A stretch of DNA of 64,000 nt. Source: Shewanella sp. HN-41. Its GTDB lineage: Bacteria > Pseudomonadota > Gammaproteobacteria > Enterobacterales > Shewanellaceae. Shown here piece after piece: positions 28,249 through 38,103 of this stretch. The notes below the pieces were generated by a model that worked only from the letters and a program-made list of their open reading frames with translations, did not search any database and was not told where the DNA came from. The stretch is taken from contig NZ_AFOZ01000023.1 in assembly GCF_000217915.1 (NCBI RefSeq), positions 1 to 64,000 of the forward strand, in the 5' to 3' direction. Positions within the stretch are counted from its first letter, which is position 1. The number at the start of each line of letters is the position of its first letter. The position numbers and the translations under genes were made by a program.

Positions 28249-30306
28249 TTAATTTTTAATATGCAGTGCGAGTGATTCGACATCGAGGATTAGGGCCACG
28301 CTGCCATCGCCCATAATCGTCGCCCCCGATACACCAGGAATTCTGCGGTAATGTTTTTCAAGGCTCTTTATCACTACCTGCTGCTGCCCGACTAACGCAT
28401 CGACACACAAACCAAAGCGTTTATTGTTGCTCTCGAGTAATACGACTATGCCCTGTTCTGGCGTATGGGCATGGGGCTCTATTTCCATCAGTTGGTAGAG
28501 ATTCAGTAAAGGTAAATATTCTTCCCGCACCTTGATAAGCCGTTCTTTAGAAAGGAATTTAAGCTGTTCTATTTGGGGTTGAATCGATTCGATGATATGG
28601 ACTAAGGGCAGAATATAGATTTGATGTCCCACAGAAACACTCATACCATCGACAATGGCTAGGGTCAGCGGTAGTTGAATTTCGAAGCTTGCCCCCTGAC
28701 CCGCGACCGAGTCGATATCGATGCGACCTCCAAGGGCTTCGATATTTTTACGTACTACATCCATTCCCACCCCGCGGCCAGAGACATCGGTCACTTCCAG
28801 TGCGGTGGAAAATCCAGCGGCAAATATCAACTGCCATACTTGTTTATCGCTGGCATTATCGGCAACCTGTATGCCGTTTTCACGGGCCTTTTGGAGGATC
28901 CGTTCTCGATTGAGCCCCGCGCCATCGTCATGCACAGCGATCACTATGCTGCCGCCCCTTTGGCTCGCTTTTAGGGATAACTCACCGATTTCTGATTTAC
29001 CTGCTGCGCGCCTTTTTTCAGGGTTTTCAATGCCATGATCTAAGCTGTTGCGCACTAAATGGGTCAAAGGGTCGACCAATTTCTCAATCATGCCCTTATC
29101 TATCTCAGTGTTTCCGCCCTCGATAACTAGATTGACATTCTTGCCCAGTTGCTCGGATAAGTCCCTGACCAATCGATGGAAACGGTTAAACACGAAGGAG
29201 ACTGGCAACATGCGCACCGACATTACTGCCTCTTGCATCTCACGGGTGTTACGTTCCAATTCATTGAGTGCCGTTTTAAGCCTCTCACCTAACTCCCCGC
29301 CAAGTTCATTGCCAATAAGCGTTAACATGGACTGGGTGATCACCAGCTCACCCGCCAGATTGACTAAAGTATCAATTTTAGAGGTCTCGACCCTTAGGGT
29401 GGCATCCTGTGCTGGTATGGTTGATTTTTTGGTTGCAGATTTAGCCACAGGCTCTGAGTTGACTCTGGGCTGTCGAGATACTGCTTGAGTTAACTTATGT
29501 GACTCGTCCCGTTTGGAGGCGGTTTGAATAGCCGCGGCCTGGTGCTCATTAGGTTGCTGACCAAGCTTGTCAGCCTTAGCGCTAGAAACCAAATCGGGGT
29601 CTATTGTGCCTGTGGTAATGATGTCTTGATCTAACTGTGCAGAAGTTAACGTCTCAAAAAAGCCAAAACCTAATTCATCATCTAAGCCATCAGCTAAGTT
29701 ATCTGACGCCGTTTCCCCCGTGGGAACTGCGATTGCAGGCGCTTTGGGGTCAATATCATCCGCACGGATCTCTGCTGCGGTATACGCCTCATCAAAAAAG
29801 CCAAAATGTTCACCTTCAGTCGTGAAGGCCAGTTCAGCATCATCCTCAAAAAAACCAAATCCGAGATCTTCATCATGGGCTGGGCTCGCCGATCGAGAAT
29901 TTGCCCCTTCGGTTATGGGGGTTTCGACCTTCGGCGTTGCAACTGTCGTCTTATCTTTCGCCTTTGCATTAGTCTCAAAAGGTTCGCCATTTAGGGCGGC
30001 AATTAATTGATTTTTAGCAAATTCAACCTCTTGCCAGTCTATTGGCTCTTCTTCACGGTAAAGACTTAAGATATGTGAAAGGGTATCAACTGTACGCAGA
30101 AGTAAATCAATGATGGCCGATGAGAGTTCAAAGGTGCCCTTACGTGTTCTATCGAGCAGATTTTCCATCACATGGGTTACGCTGGTCAGCGCGGTAAAAC
30201 CAAAAATACCACTGCCTCCTTTGATAGAGTGGGCAGCACGAAAAATCGTATTTAGCTCCTCGGGATCTGGGGTATTTAGGTCCAATGCCAGTAGCAATTG
30301 CTCCAT
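28249..30306 (-). CDS. cheA: Chemotaxis histidine kinase CheA, N-terminal codons displaced by a frameshift
   Basis: A 685-residue CheA open frame. P1 has the phosphorylated His in FRAAHSIKGGSG (about residue 26). A long, acidic P2 region follows with repeated LGFGFFE-type motifs (three or four near-copies, about residues 147-225), unusual and probably the CheY/CheB docking parts. P3 dimerisation, P4 kinase (HLVRNSLDHGIENP, DDGAGL, GVGMDVVRKNIEALGG) and the CheW-like P5 complete it. The frame starts at an internal Met in the first P1 helix. The missing first residues (MSINMVEFHQVFFEESHEH) are upstream in another frame, separated by a run of seven T where eight would join them. Confidence 0.94.
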   Translation of the reverse strand: MEQLLLALDLNTPDPEELNTIFRAAHSIKGGSGIFGFTALTSVTHVMENLLDRTRKGTFELSSAIIDLLLRTVDTLSHILSLYREEEPIDWQEVEFAKNQLIAALNGEPFETNAKAKDKTTVATPKVETPITEGANSRSASPAHDEDLGFGFFEDDAELAFTTEGEHFGFFDEAYTAAEIRADDIDPKAPAIAVPTGETASDNLADGLDDELGFGFFETLTSAQLDQDIITTGTIDPDLVSSAKADKLGQQPNEHQAAAIQTASKRDESHKLTQAVSRQPRVNSEPVAKSATKKSTIPAQDATLRVETSKIDTLVNLAGELVITQSMLTLIGNELGGELGERLKTALNELERNTREMQEAVMSVRMLPVSFVFNRFHRLVRDLSEQLGKNVNLVIEGGNTEIDKGMIEKLVDPLTHLVRNSLDHGIENPEKRRAAGKSEIGELSLKASQRGGSIVIAVHDDGAGLNRERILQKARENGIQVADNASDKQVWQLIFAAGFSTALEVTDVSGRGVGMDVVRKNIEALGGRIDIDSVAGQGASFEIQLPLTLAIVDGMSVSVGHQIYILPLVHIIESIQPQIEQLKFLSKERLIKVREEYLPLLNLYQLMEIEPHAHTPEQGIVVLLESNNKRFGLCVDALVGQQQVVIKSLEKHYRRIPGVSGATIMGDGSVALILDVESLALHIKN

Positions 30307-30371
30307 ATTTTCAAGATGTTCATGACTTTCCTCAAAAAAACCTGATGGAACTCGACCATATTGATGGACAT
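30307..30371 (-). other. cheA: Displaced N-terminal codons of cheA
   Basis: Reading from ATG 30371 with GGGG about 8 bases upstream gives MSINMVEFHQVF, a proper CheA P1 start. After GTT TTT the run of seven T (30334-30340, minus-strand sense) shifts the frame and leads to a stop. One more T gives FFEESHEHLENM and joins the long cheA frame exactly at its first Met. A full-length gene would be 28249-30371 and about 707 residues. Confidence 0.85.
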
Positions 30372-30388
30372 AATATACCCCGGTGTAG

Positions 30389-30754
30389 TTATCCCAGCAC
30401 TTTAGCTGTAATCGCTAATAACTTTTGAGGATCAAAGGGTTTTACCATCCATCCCGTTGCACCAGCCGCTTTACCTTGGGCCTTCATATCGTCCCCAGCT
30501 TCAGTCGTCAGCATTATGATAGGTGTGCGCATAAATGCTGACATCCCCCGCAGGGATTTGATCAAGGTTAATCCATCCATACGGGGCATATTTTGATCGG
30601 TTAAAATAAAATCAAACCTCTGTCCACCGCATAAATCCAAGGCTTCTCGGCCATCCTTTGCTAATACCACTTGGTAGTTTGCCGATTTCAATGTGGCTTC
30701 AACCATCTGCCTGATGGCTGTGGAGTCATCCACTATCAATATTTTCTTACTCAT
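30389..30754 (-). CDS. cheY: Chemotaxis response regulator CheY
   Basis: A 121-residue single receiver domain. The acidic pair is in ILIVDDSTAIRQM, phospho-Asp in FILTDQNMPRMDG, conserved Thr/Ser in IIMLTTEAG and Lys in MVKPFD. CheA phosphorylates it and it acts on the motor or other targets. It lies 18 bp upstream of cheA and 4 bp downstream of crsR. Confidence 0.94.
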   Translation of the reverse strand: MSKKILIVDDSTAIRQMVEATLKSANYQVVLAKDGREALDLCGGQRFDFILTDQNMPRMDGLTLIKSLRGMSAFMRTPIIMLTTEAGDDMKAQGKAAGATGWMVKPFDPQKLLAITAKVLG

Positions 30755-30757
30755 GCG

Positions 30758-32449
30758 CTATTCCATTATGACTTTAGTTATATTACCCGGTGATATTAGC
30801 TCGTAATCTTTACATAATGCTTTCACCAGTGAGAGGCCTCTACCTGATAATTCAGGGTAATCTGAACTTGCTTCTTGCTCCTTAAATCCTGTTCCACTAT
30901 CGGCGACACAAATGTGCAATTCCTTTGTTGAACACCAAGTGATATTAACTTTGACCCAGTCCTCTGCGGTGAGACGTTCTGAGTTGCTTTCTCGAATACT
31001 ATGGTATAACTCGAAACCGTCGGGATCATTTTTCAATCTCGAGTCTAATTTTAGTACACCATGGTCTAATGCGTTATTAAATAACTCAGCAACTACAGTA
31101 AATGCTTTTTGACAGAAATTAGTTGCAAATCCAAATGTGCTTAAAAATTGATTAAGTGTGCTTAGATAATCAGCCTTCAATAACATAGGACCAGAAATTT
31201 TAACATCCCAAGAAAATTCTCCATCTAGACTTGACTTAAGCAGGCTAAGATCTCGTCTATGGTGCCATGCATTAAGCATCTTAAAATCTAGGGTGCAGAC
31301 GGTAATATCATCAGCAATATTCTGATCAGAAAAATATTGATTTAAGTTATCCTTTAAAAATTGAGTTAACTCACCTTCATGCTCTTTAAATAAAGATCTC
31401 AAGTGTGTTATTCCAAAAGGGGTGCCATATATGGTGTGCTGATCAATTAGTCCGTCACTAAATAAGCAGGCATAACCCTGTTCGGGAAAATCGATGGTAA
31501 AAATATCGGCAATAAACGTATATGGTGGCAGTATACCTAATGCCATATTAGTTGAATGAAACCTGTCATTACATTCTGCTTGCGGGGATGATGCATCATT
31601 GCAATGGCCCTGCATATATACCGGAGGCATACCCCCATTCCATATATAAAGCTTTTTTCGATGAAAATCGGCCTCCAATATAATACAAGCGATAAAACGA
31701 TCTCCTGGATTTTCTCTATACACTTTTTCATTTAATTCGCTAAGCAAAGCTACCAATGAAAAATCCTTTGAAACCATAGCTCTAAATGTACTTGCAACAC
31801 GCATTATTGGCATGGCGGCACTCAGCCCATGGCCCGTCGAGTCGGCTAGCATCAGAAACAAATTACCATTAGGTGAAATGCCATTTAAAATGATATCTCC
31901 ACTAAAATTGGCACTGGCCTGGCAAAATGTACGAATAAAATCAAAGTTAACATTATCTATATTGACTAAATGCTCAAAGAGATGGCGAGCCATTTGCTCC
32001 TCCCTCGCCTTTTCATACAGCATTTCTTCTAGCTCAACCCTTTGTTGTTTTACTTTATCTTGTAATTGTACCCTGCTGAGCAAACATTCTGCTTTATACC
32101 AAAAGAGTTCGACATTGATCGGTTTAATGACAAAATCGAGCACGCCCATTTTAAAGCAATCCAAAATGGCTTGTGATTCTTTCTTTTCATTAATGACAAT
32201 GACGGGTATTTCTTTTTCAGCCTTTTCCAAATGTGCTAATAACATGAGTGCAGTACCGTCAGTTTGCAGATAATTAGCCAAAATAAGATCGACTTCATTC
32301 TGTGAAAGCTCAAAAAAGGCTTCTTCAAGGTTATTACATACGATAACGTTATAACCTTTTCCATGAATAAAATTACTAATAGACTGGCTTGCGACAGGAT
32401 CATCATCGACAACTAAAATAAAATGCTGCGTCGCTGGTCGCTCAAACAT
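30758..32449 (-). CDS. crsR: CrsR-type partner-switch regulator: REC, PP2C phosphatase, HATPase
   Basis: A 563-residue protein matching the Shewanella CrsR architecture. A receiver domain (residues 9-125) is followed by a SpoIIE/PP2C phosphatase (SGDIILNG, ADSTGHGLSAAM, FSDGLID, ADDITV) and a C-terminal RsbW-like kinase domain (AELFNNALDHG, VADSGTGF, GRGLSLVKAL). In S. oneidensis CrsR controls sigma-S availability with CrsA, acting as both kinase and anti-sigma factor, and its phosphatase activity frees CrsA. The receiver's usual phospho-Asp is Asn (N59 in DLILANYLQTDG), although the acidic DDD cluster and the Lys are kept. The stop of crsA lies 2 bp upstream. Confidence 0.88.
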   Translation of the reverse strand: MFERPATQHFILVVDDDPVASQSISNFIHGKGYNVIVCNNLEEAFFELSQNEVDLILANYLQTDGTALMLLAHLEKAEKEIPVIVINEKKESQAILDCFKMGVLDFVIKPINVELFWYKAECLLSRVQLQDKVKQQRVELEEMLYEKAREEQMARHLFEHLVNIDNVNFDFIRTFCQASANFSGDIILNGISPNGNLFLMLADSTGHGLSAAMPIMRVASTFRAMVSKDFSLVALLSELNEKVYRENPGDRFIACIILEADFHRKKLYIWNGGMPPVYMQGHCNDASSPQAECNDRFHSTNMALGILPPYTFIADIFTIDFPEQGYACLFSDGLIDQHTIYGTPFGITHLRSLFKEHEGELTQFLKDNLNQYFSDQNIADDITVCTLDFKMLNAWHHRRDLSLLKSSLDGEFSWDVKISGPMLLKADYLSTLNQFLSTFGFATNFCQKAFTVVAELFNNALDHGVLKLDSRLKNDPDGFELYHSIRESNSERLTAEDWVKVNITWCSTKELHICVADSGTGFKEQEASSDYPELSGRGLSLVKALCKDYELISPGNITKVIME

Positions 32450-32451
32450 AA

Positions 32452-32742
32452 CTAATACGACTCTATAATGTACAGCTTCTGCATATTAGCCACTTTTAAT
32501 ATTTCCTCTGCCTGACCGTGGGCACCTTTGATTGAAGTGGAAAGACCTAATTCGTGTGCTTTGCGATATAACAGCACCATCATACCTAAGGCAGAACTAT
32601 CAAGGTATAACACTCTACTAAAATCCAAAATAACGTGGTTAACGTCTGTTGCTTTTAGGATCGCTTGATAATCACTCGTAAAAGCTCTGTGGTAGTAAAA
32701 ATCGAAACGTTCTGGTAAGGCGATAATATGAATGTTTGACAT
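32452..32742 (-). CDS. crsA: CrsA-type STAS anti-sigma factor antagonist
   Basis: A 96-residue STAS-domain protein. The conserved phosphorylatable Ser lies in LYLDSSALGMM (about residue 50), preceded by HVILDFSRV. Unphosphorylated CrsA binds the CrsR kinase domain and lets sigma-S go; CrsR phosphorylates or dephosphorylates it. It is placed directly before crsR in the operon. Confidence 0.88.
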   Translation of the reverse strand: MSNIHIIALPERFDFYYHRAFTSDYQAILKATDVNHVILDFSRVLYLDSSALGMMVLLYRKAHELGLSTSIKGAHGQAEEILKVANMQKLYIIESY

Positions 32743-32756
32743 AACAATATACCCAA

Positions 32757-33899
32757 TTAAAAGAGCTCAACTTCGCCACTTGTCATTTCATTTCTAGAAA
32801 CCGGATTATGTGTTTCTTTACGGTTCTGACTCATTTTTGTTGTGATTGCAGTCCCTTCAACACCAAATTCTTCACGTGATAATGTTGTGATCTGCAAGAG
32901 AGACGCTTTTAAATGGTGTAATGACTGATTGGTGTAACTTAGGCTTTGGGAGGTGATATCGCTAAATTGCAGCCCCCTAATGGTATCGGATATTGCCCGT
33001 TCCAATTCATGGGCTGACGAGTCTATGCGTTCAATCACTTTAGAATCCCTTTCTGCTTTGACGATAATCTGCCTCAGTGCTGTATCAATATCCTTTTTTG
33101 CATCAATGATATAAGTCATATCCTGTGCTGCAACTTTACTCACATGCTGTGTAAGCTGCTCTATCTGTTTTTGAATCGACTTGAGCTGTTTTTGGATACT
33201 TTCGCTAAATCCTGCACTGCGGTTAGAAAGTGCGCGAACCTCATCGGCAACCACCGCAAAACCGCGCCCTGCATCACCCGCACGGGCAGCTTCAATGGCC
33301 GCATTAAGGGCAAGTAAATTGGTTTGTGAGGAGATTTGATCTATATCCTGCAGGGCTTTCATCGCCTGGGGCATGGACTCATAAATGAGGTTGACTTTTT
33401 CTAACAATTCCATTGTCGATGCAGACATCTCAATGGTGGATTGGATAAAGCGCTCTAATGTCTGTGAAGTGTTATTGGCAAATTGCTTCATTTGCTCAGA
33501 ATGGAATATTTCTGCATCGTCGGCACTCCTAACAAGATCGGAAATAAACCCCGTTTGTTCCGTCATCAATCGGCCTAATCCATCGAAGGAATCGCCCAAC
33601 AAACTAACTGCATCCCCTTGAACAGCAAGAACATTGTTAATGTTAGTCTCACAGTCGACGAGTGTAGATATAGTCTCTTGATAGAGATTCACATGGGTTT
33701 GCCAATCGACACAGTGCTGTTGTTTATCGACTTTGTCATCGCAATGTTGATGAAGTGCTGCTTGTTTTTCTAAGTAAATCTGCCAAAACAACATGAGTGC
33801 AACGGCTATTATCGGGCTCATAACCCAGATTGTTATTGAACCAAACAGGTACCCTAGTCCTACGGCCAAGACTGCTACGGCGCCATCCTTGTATGTCAT
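32757..33899 (-). CDS. Methyl-accepting chemotaxis protein, first gene of the operon
   Basis: A 380-residue receptor with two hydrophobic helices at about residues 7-20 and 25-42 that leave almost no periplasmic part, so it probably senses from inside. The coiled signalling domain has the hairpin tip [19 protein letters not shown] and the preceding EVRALSNRS segment. No HAMP domain is evident. It is the promoter-proximal gene of the chemotaxis/crs operon and ends 15 bp before crsA. Confidence 0.9.
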   Translation of the reverse strand: MTYKDGAVAVLAVGLGYLFGSITIWVMSPIIAVALMLFWQIYLEKQAALHQHCDDKVDKQQHCVDWQTHVNLYQETISTLVDCETNINNVLAVQGDAVSLLGDSFDGLGRLMTEQTGFISDLVRSADDAEIFHSEQMKQFANNTSQTLERFIQSTIEMSASTMELLEKVNLIYESMPQAMKALQDIDQISSQTNLLALNAAIEAARAGDAGRGFAVVADEVRALSNRSAGFSESIQKQLKSIQKQIEQLTQHVSKVAAQDMTYIIDAKKDIDTALRQIIVKAERDSKVIERIDSSAHELERAISDTIRGLQFSDITSQSLSYTNQSLHHLKASLLQITTLSREEFGVEGTAITTKMSQNRKETHNPVSRNEMTSGEVELF

Positions 33900-34174
33900 A
33901 GAGGCTTCACAATTATTGAACAGTGATTATAAAGTAGTTTCACATTCAAGGGTTTTCAAACAATTAGCGAAAAAAATTTTTATGTAGCTTCCTTTATTAT
34001 TCAAAAATAAGCTGCTCAGGATAAATTTTAACTAGCTCGACAAAGGCAGCAAACCTAGCAAACTCATTTTAGTCATTTATTCACAAACTTGTCCTGCGGA
34101 TACATAAACTTAACTGTGCAGCCATCAAACCCTAGGTTACACTGGCAAGGTCATTGATTGGGATGGGATCGCTT

Positions 34175-36880
34175 ATGAGTCAACGTACGTTAAACTCCTT
34201 ATTTAAACCGACTTCCGTTGCCATTATCGGCGCCTCAAACACCGAGAAACGCGCCGGAAATGTGTTGATGAAAAACCTGCTCTCCAGCGGTTTTTCGGGA
34301 CCTATCATGCCTGTCACTCCTAAGTACCGCGCTGTGATGGGGGTGCTCGCCTATCCCAATATCGAAGCCTTACCCATTAAACCCGATTTGGCGGTTATCT
34401 GTACCCGCGCCAGCCGAGTCCCGACCATAGTTGAGACCCTAGCCCAATTTGGCTGTAAAGTCGCCATTATTATGGCCTCGGGTATGGCGCAGGAATTCAA
34501 TGAAGAGGGTGTGAGTCTGCTCGACCTGACTATGCAAAACGCTAAGCGTTACGGCATGCGCATTCTGGGGCCGAACAGTTTGGGGATGTTGTTGCCACCA
34601 CTGGGATTAAATGCCAGCTTAGCCCATGCCAGCGCCCTGTCCGGCAAAATTGCCTTTGTGTCCCAGTCTGCCGCCATTTGCACCACTGTATTAGACTGGG
34701 CCAATAACAAAGGCATTGGCTTTTCGTCTTTTATCTCCTTAGGTGACGCCACCGATATCAATTTCGATGAGCTGCTCGATTACCTTGGCCGCGACAGCCG
34801 TACGAGTGCCATTATGCTGTATATCGACTCTGTAAATGAAAAGCGCCATTTTCTCTCGGCGGCCCGCGCCGCTTCCCGTAATAAGCCCATCTTAGTGATC
34901 AAATCGGGTCGTAGCGCCGAAGGTGCCCGCGCCGCAAAATTACATACGGGTGGCGTTGGCGGTAATGATGCCGTGTATGAAGCCGCATTCCGCCGTGCGG
35001 GGATGCTGCGCGTTAACGATTTGATTGAACTCTTTGCCGCGGTGGAAAGTCTCGCCCATTCCAATCCCCTGCAAGGGGAACGGTTGGGTATTATCAGTAA
35101 TGGCGGTGGCCCAGCAGTATTGGCCGTGGATGAACTGATCCTACGGGGTGGCAAACTGGCGGAATTATCCGAAAACACTATATCTCAATTGGACGCTGTG
35201 TTGCCCAATACCTGGTCTCGGCAAAATCCCGTCGATATCATAGGTGATGCCGATGCAACTCGTTATACCAAAGCACTTACAATTCTAATGGATTGCGATG
35301 AGCTGGATGCGATTCTCGTGCTGCATTCCCCCTCCGCATTAGGGGAAAGTGTGGAGATTGCCGACGCGCTGATAAAAGTGATCCATGCCCATCCCAAAAA
35401 GAATCGCCTCAATATTTTAACCAATTGGAGTGGTGAAGACTCTGCCTATCAGGCTAGAAAACGCTTTACTAAAGGCGGTATCTCCACTTACCGCACTCCC
35501 GAAGGGGCCGTTGGCGCCTTTATGCATATGGTGGAATATCGCCGCAATCAAAAATTACTGCAGGAAGTGCCGCAATCTATCCCAGACAATATTCCTACCG
35601 ATAATCTCACCGCCCGTAAATTACTGCAGGCGGCGCAGGCTAAAGGTAAAACAGTGTTGGAAACCCATGAGGCCAGCCCCATTTTGCGGGCCTACGGCCT
35701 TAACACTATAGACACTTGGTTTGTCAAAGATGCCGATGAAGCGGTCGCTATTGCCAACGAAGCGGGTTATCCCTTAGCCCTTAAAGTTCAATCACCGAAT
35801 ATCTTACATAAATCCGATGTGCACGGGGTGATGCTCAATTTAACCTCGGCTGAAGATATCCGTCACGCGGCAAACGCTATTACCCAAAGGGTGCATCAGG
35901 CCAATCCCGAAGCGATTATCGAGGGCATGATAGTGCAGAAAATGGCCCTAACCGCAGGTGCACAGGAAATTCGCGTTGCCGTGATCAGTGACCCCGTGTT
36001 TGGACCGGCAATATGTTTAGGTGAAGGCGGATCTGAATGGGACCCCACTAATGATGCCGCCGTTGCCCTGCCGCCCCTAAATATGGCGCTGGCCCGTTAT
36101 ATGGTGATCCAGGCATTAAAGACCCACAAATTAAAGGATCGACATTTACCACTGGGCTTAGATATGAACGCCCTGTGCGTGATGCTAACGCAAATATCCC
36201 ACATCATTATTGATTGCCCCGAAATTGCCACTTTGGATTTAAATCCAGTACTGGCCGCGGGCGAGAACATCACCCTACTCGATGTGAATATACGACTGCA
36301 TGATGCCAACGCCGATAATTCATCACGTCTGGCGATCATGCCCTATCCGAAGGAATTGGAAGAAATCGCCGAGCTAAAAAATGGTCTTAAGGTAATGCTA
36401 CGGCCCATCTTGCCCGAAGATGAACCTAAACATTTAGCGTTCGATAATTCACTCTCCGATGAAGACAGGTACAAACGTTATTTCGGGGTGCGCTCGAAAA
36501 TGACCCATGAGGAAATGGCGGTATTAACCCAAATCGATTATGCCCGAGAGATGGCGTTTATCGCCACCGCTAAGGGGCCAGATGGAGATGACATCACACT
36601 AGGTGCGGTGCGTGCATCCATCGATCCCGACAATACCGAGGCCGAATTTGCCATGGCGGTGCGCGGTGATCACCAAGGGATAGGTTTAGGCAAGCTATTG
36701 CTTGAAAAACTCATCAAATATTATCAAACCAATGACACCCAAGTGCTAACAGGCTTTACCATGTTCGAGAATCGTAACATGGCCAGTCTGGCAAAGAGTT
36801 TAGGGTTTAAAGTGAGTTTCGATATGGAAGAACATTTAATCAAAATGCATATGGACTTAAAGGAAAATCCACCCAGTTAG
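34175..36880 (+). CDS. PatZ-type protein lysine acetyltransferase (acyl-CoA synthetase-like/GNAT)
   Basis: A 901-residue fusion. The N-terminal CoA-binding domain (FKPTSVAIIGASNTEKRAGN), succinyl-CoA-ligase-like domains (IAFVSQSAAIC, SLGDATDINFDELL, LHTGGVGGNDAVYEAAFRR), an ATP-grasp domain (GYPLALKVQSPNILHKSDV) and a C-terminal GNAT acetyltransferase (about residues 730-895, AMAVRGDHQGIGLGKLLLEK) match the E. coli PatZ/YfiQ order. It transfers acetyl groups to protein lysines, for example on acetyl-CoA synthetase. The start ATG 34175 (MSQRTL) has GGGA 6 bases upstream; ATG 34154 is an in-frame but less likely alternative. Confidence 0.9.
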   Translation: MSQRTLNSLFKPTSVAIIGASNTEKRAGNVLMKNLLSSGFSGPIMPVTPKYRAVMGVLAYPNIEALPIKPDLAVICTRASRVPTIVETLAQFGCKVAIIMASGMAQEFNEEGVSLLDLTMQNAKRYGMRILGPNSLGMLLPPLGLNASLAHASALSGKIAFVSQSAAICTTVLDWANNKGIGFSSFISLGDATDINFDELLDYLGRDSRTSAIMLYIDSVNEKRHFLSAARAASRNKPILVIKSGRSAEGARAAKLHTGGVGGNDAVYEAAFRRAGMLRVNDLIELFAAVESLAHSNPLQGERLGIISNGGGPAVLAVDELILRGGKLAELSENTISQLDAVLPNTWSRQNPVDIIGDADATRYTKALTILMDCDELDAILVLHSPSALGESVEIADALIKVIHAHPKKNRLNILTNWSGEDSAYQARKRFTKGGISTYRTPEGAVGAFMHMVEYRRNQKLLQEVPQSIPDNIPTDNLTARKLLQAAQAKGKTVLETHEASPILRAYGLNTIDTWFVKDADEAVAIANEAGYPLALKVQSPNILHKSDVHGVMLNLTSAEDIRHAANAITQRVHQANPEAIIEGMIVQKMALTAGAQEIRVAVISDPVFGPAICLGEGGSEWDPTNDAAVALPPLNMALARYMVIQALKTHKLKDRHLPLGLDMNALCVMLTQISHIIIDCPEIATLDLNPVLAAGENITLLDVNIRLHDANADNSSRLAIMPYPKELEEIAELKNGLKVMLRPILPEDEPKHLAFDNSLSDEDRYKRYFGVRSKMTHEEMAVLTQIDYAREMAFIATAKGPDGDDITLGAVRASIDPDNTEAEFAMAVRGDHQGIGLGKLLLEKLIKYYQTNDTQVLTGFTMFENRNMASLAKSLGFKVSFDMEEHLIKMHMDLKENPPS

Positions 36881-36914
36881 GGGCTTAGCCGCTAACAACT
36901 AACACAGAGGGGAG

Positions 36915-37943
36915 TTAGCCTCTAACGCAGTTACGACCATCGGATTTGGCTTCATAGAGAGCCTTGTCGGCACGGCTAAATAAGGTTTCGGCATCGTCCC
37001 CCTCCTGTAATGACGCAAGACCGATGGAAACCGTTATCGCACCTAGAGATAATTTTTTATCTTTACCTATGGTTAAACGTCGTTCAGAGATCCGCTCCCT
37101 TAAGGTTTCAGCCACTTGCAGCGCATCGTGAAAATGAGTGTTAGGCAAAAGCACAACAAACTCCTCGCCACCATAGCGAGCCACAAAATCATCTCCCCGT
37201 ACGCATTGTTTTAAGGCCAACGCCACATAGGCGAGTACCTTATCCCCAATTTGGTGGCCATAGGTATCATTGAAAATTTTAAACTTATCAATATCAATCA
37301 ATAGTAAACTGCAACGGGTATGTTGTTCCTTGGCACAGTGAACATGGTCTTGGATAGCAAACTCATAGGCGCGGCGATTATGCAAAGAGGTCAATTGGTC
37401 CGTCATCGCGGCAAGACTTAAATTTTCCATCTCGGACTTGAGGCTCTGTACTTCTTGTCCCATCACATTAAGGCTCTGCTCCATATTTTGGTTATTGAGC
37501 AGTAAGCTTTGCATCTCATCCATCACACCATCGACTAACTGATTTAGGGTATGAAGATCTGGGCTTGACTGTAGTTTAATGCCAAATTCGGTCAAGGATC
37601 CCGAAAAGGCCGCGGTGCCTTGATTCAACTGTACGATTTTATTGAGCAGGGAGTTGATCAAAATCTGTGTTTCAATCTGAACGTTTTCAATGACTTCTGG
37701 AGACTTTTCTTGGATAAAATTCTTATAGAGGCTAGTGTTGACCTCCTTAGTAAACAACACATTATTGGCAATAAAGCCATCGATGGCGCGATTTAAGTCG
37801 AGATTCATCCCAGAAAAATATTCATACCAGACAGTATAATTTTCGGGAGTGACGGGGATATCGAGGGCAGACATTTGTGGCACAGCTAAACGCAGGATCT
37901 GCGCGGCAGCATCGAGTTCAGTATTCTCTGCAATAGATGACAT
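36915..37943 (-). CDS. Diguanylate cyclase with helical N-terminal sensor region
   Basis: A 342-residue soluble protein. The N-terminus (about 165 residues) is helical without membrane segments, beginning with AAQILRLAVPQMSALDIPVTPENYTVWYEYF (split here as AAQILRLAVPQM and PVTPENYTVWYEYF), a pattern I know from a group of Shewanella/Vibrio cyclases. The GGDEF domain has DQLTSLHNRRAY, LIDIDKFKIFND, GGEEF and the inhibitory RGDD. It is convergent with patZ, 34 bp apart. Confidence 0.9.
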   Translation of the reverse strand: MSSIAENTELDAAAQILRLAVPQMSALDIPVTPENYTVWYEYFSGMNLDLNRAIDGFIANNVLFTKEVNTSLYKNFIQEKSPEVIENVQIETQILINSLLNKIVQLNQGTAAFSGSLTEFGIKLQSSPDLHTLNQLVDGVMDEMQSLLLNNQNMEQSLNVMGQEVQSLKSEMENLSLAAMTDQLTSLHNRRAYEFAIQDHVHCAKEQHTRCSLLLIDIDKFKIFNDTYGHQIGDKVLAYVALALKQCVRGDDFVARYGGEEFVVLLPNTHFHDALQVAETLRERISERRLTIGKDKKLSLGAITVSIGLASLQEGDDAETLFSRADKALYEAKSDGRNCVRG

Positions 37944-38042
37944 AAATCACAAACCATATATTTGTTATGTTTTTGTATAAACTAAGTTAACTCAACTGCA
38001 GACATTTGGATATGGGGATAACCAAATATTATGATTAGGCGC

Positions 38043-38075
38043 AAAAACGACAAAGAGGATGTCACCATCCTCTTT
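38043..38075 (-). terminator. Rho-independent terminator of the eptA-type gene
   Basis: A 9-base perfect stem (AAAGAGGAT at 38052-38060 with ATCCTCTTT at 38067-38075). On the minus strand it is followed by TGTCGTTTTTG. It begins 29 bases after the stop of the gene at 38104. Confidence 0.82.
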
Positions 38076-38103
38076 GAAATACCGCCATTAAGCATTACAG
38101 GGG

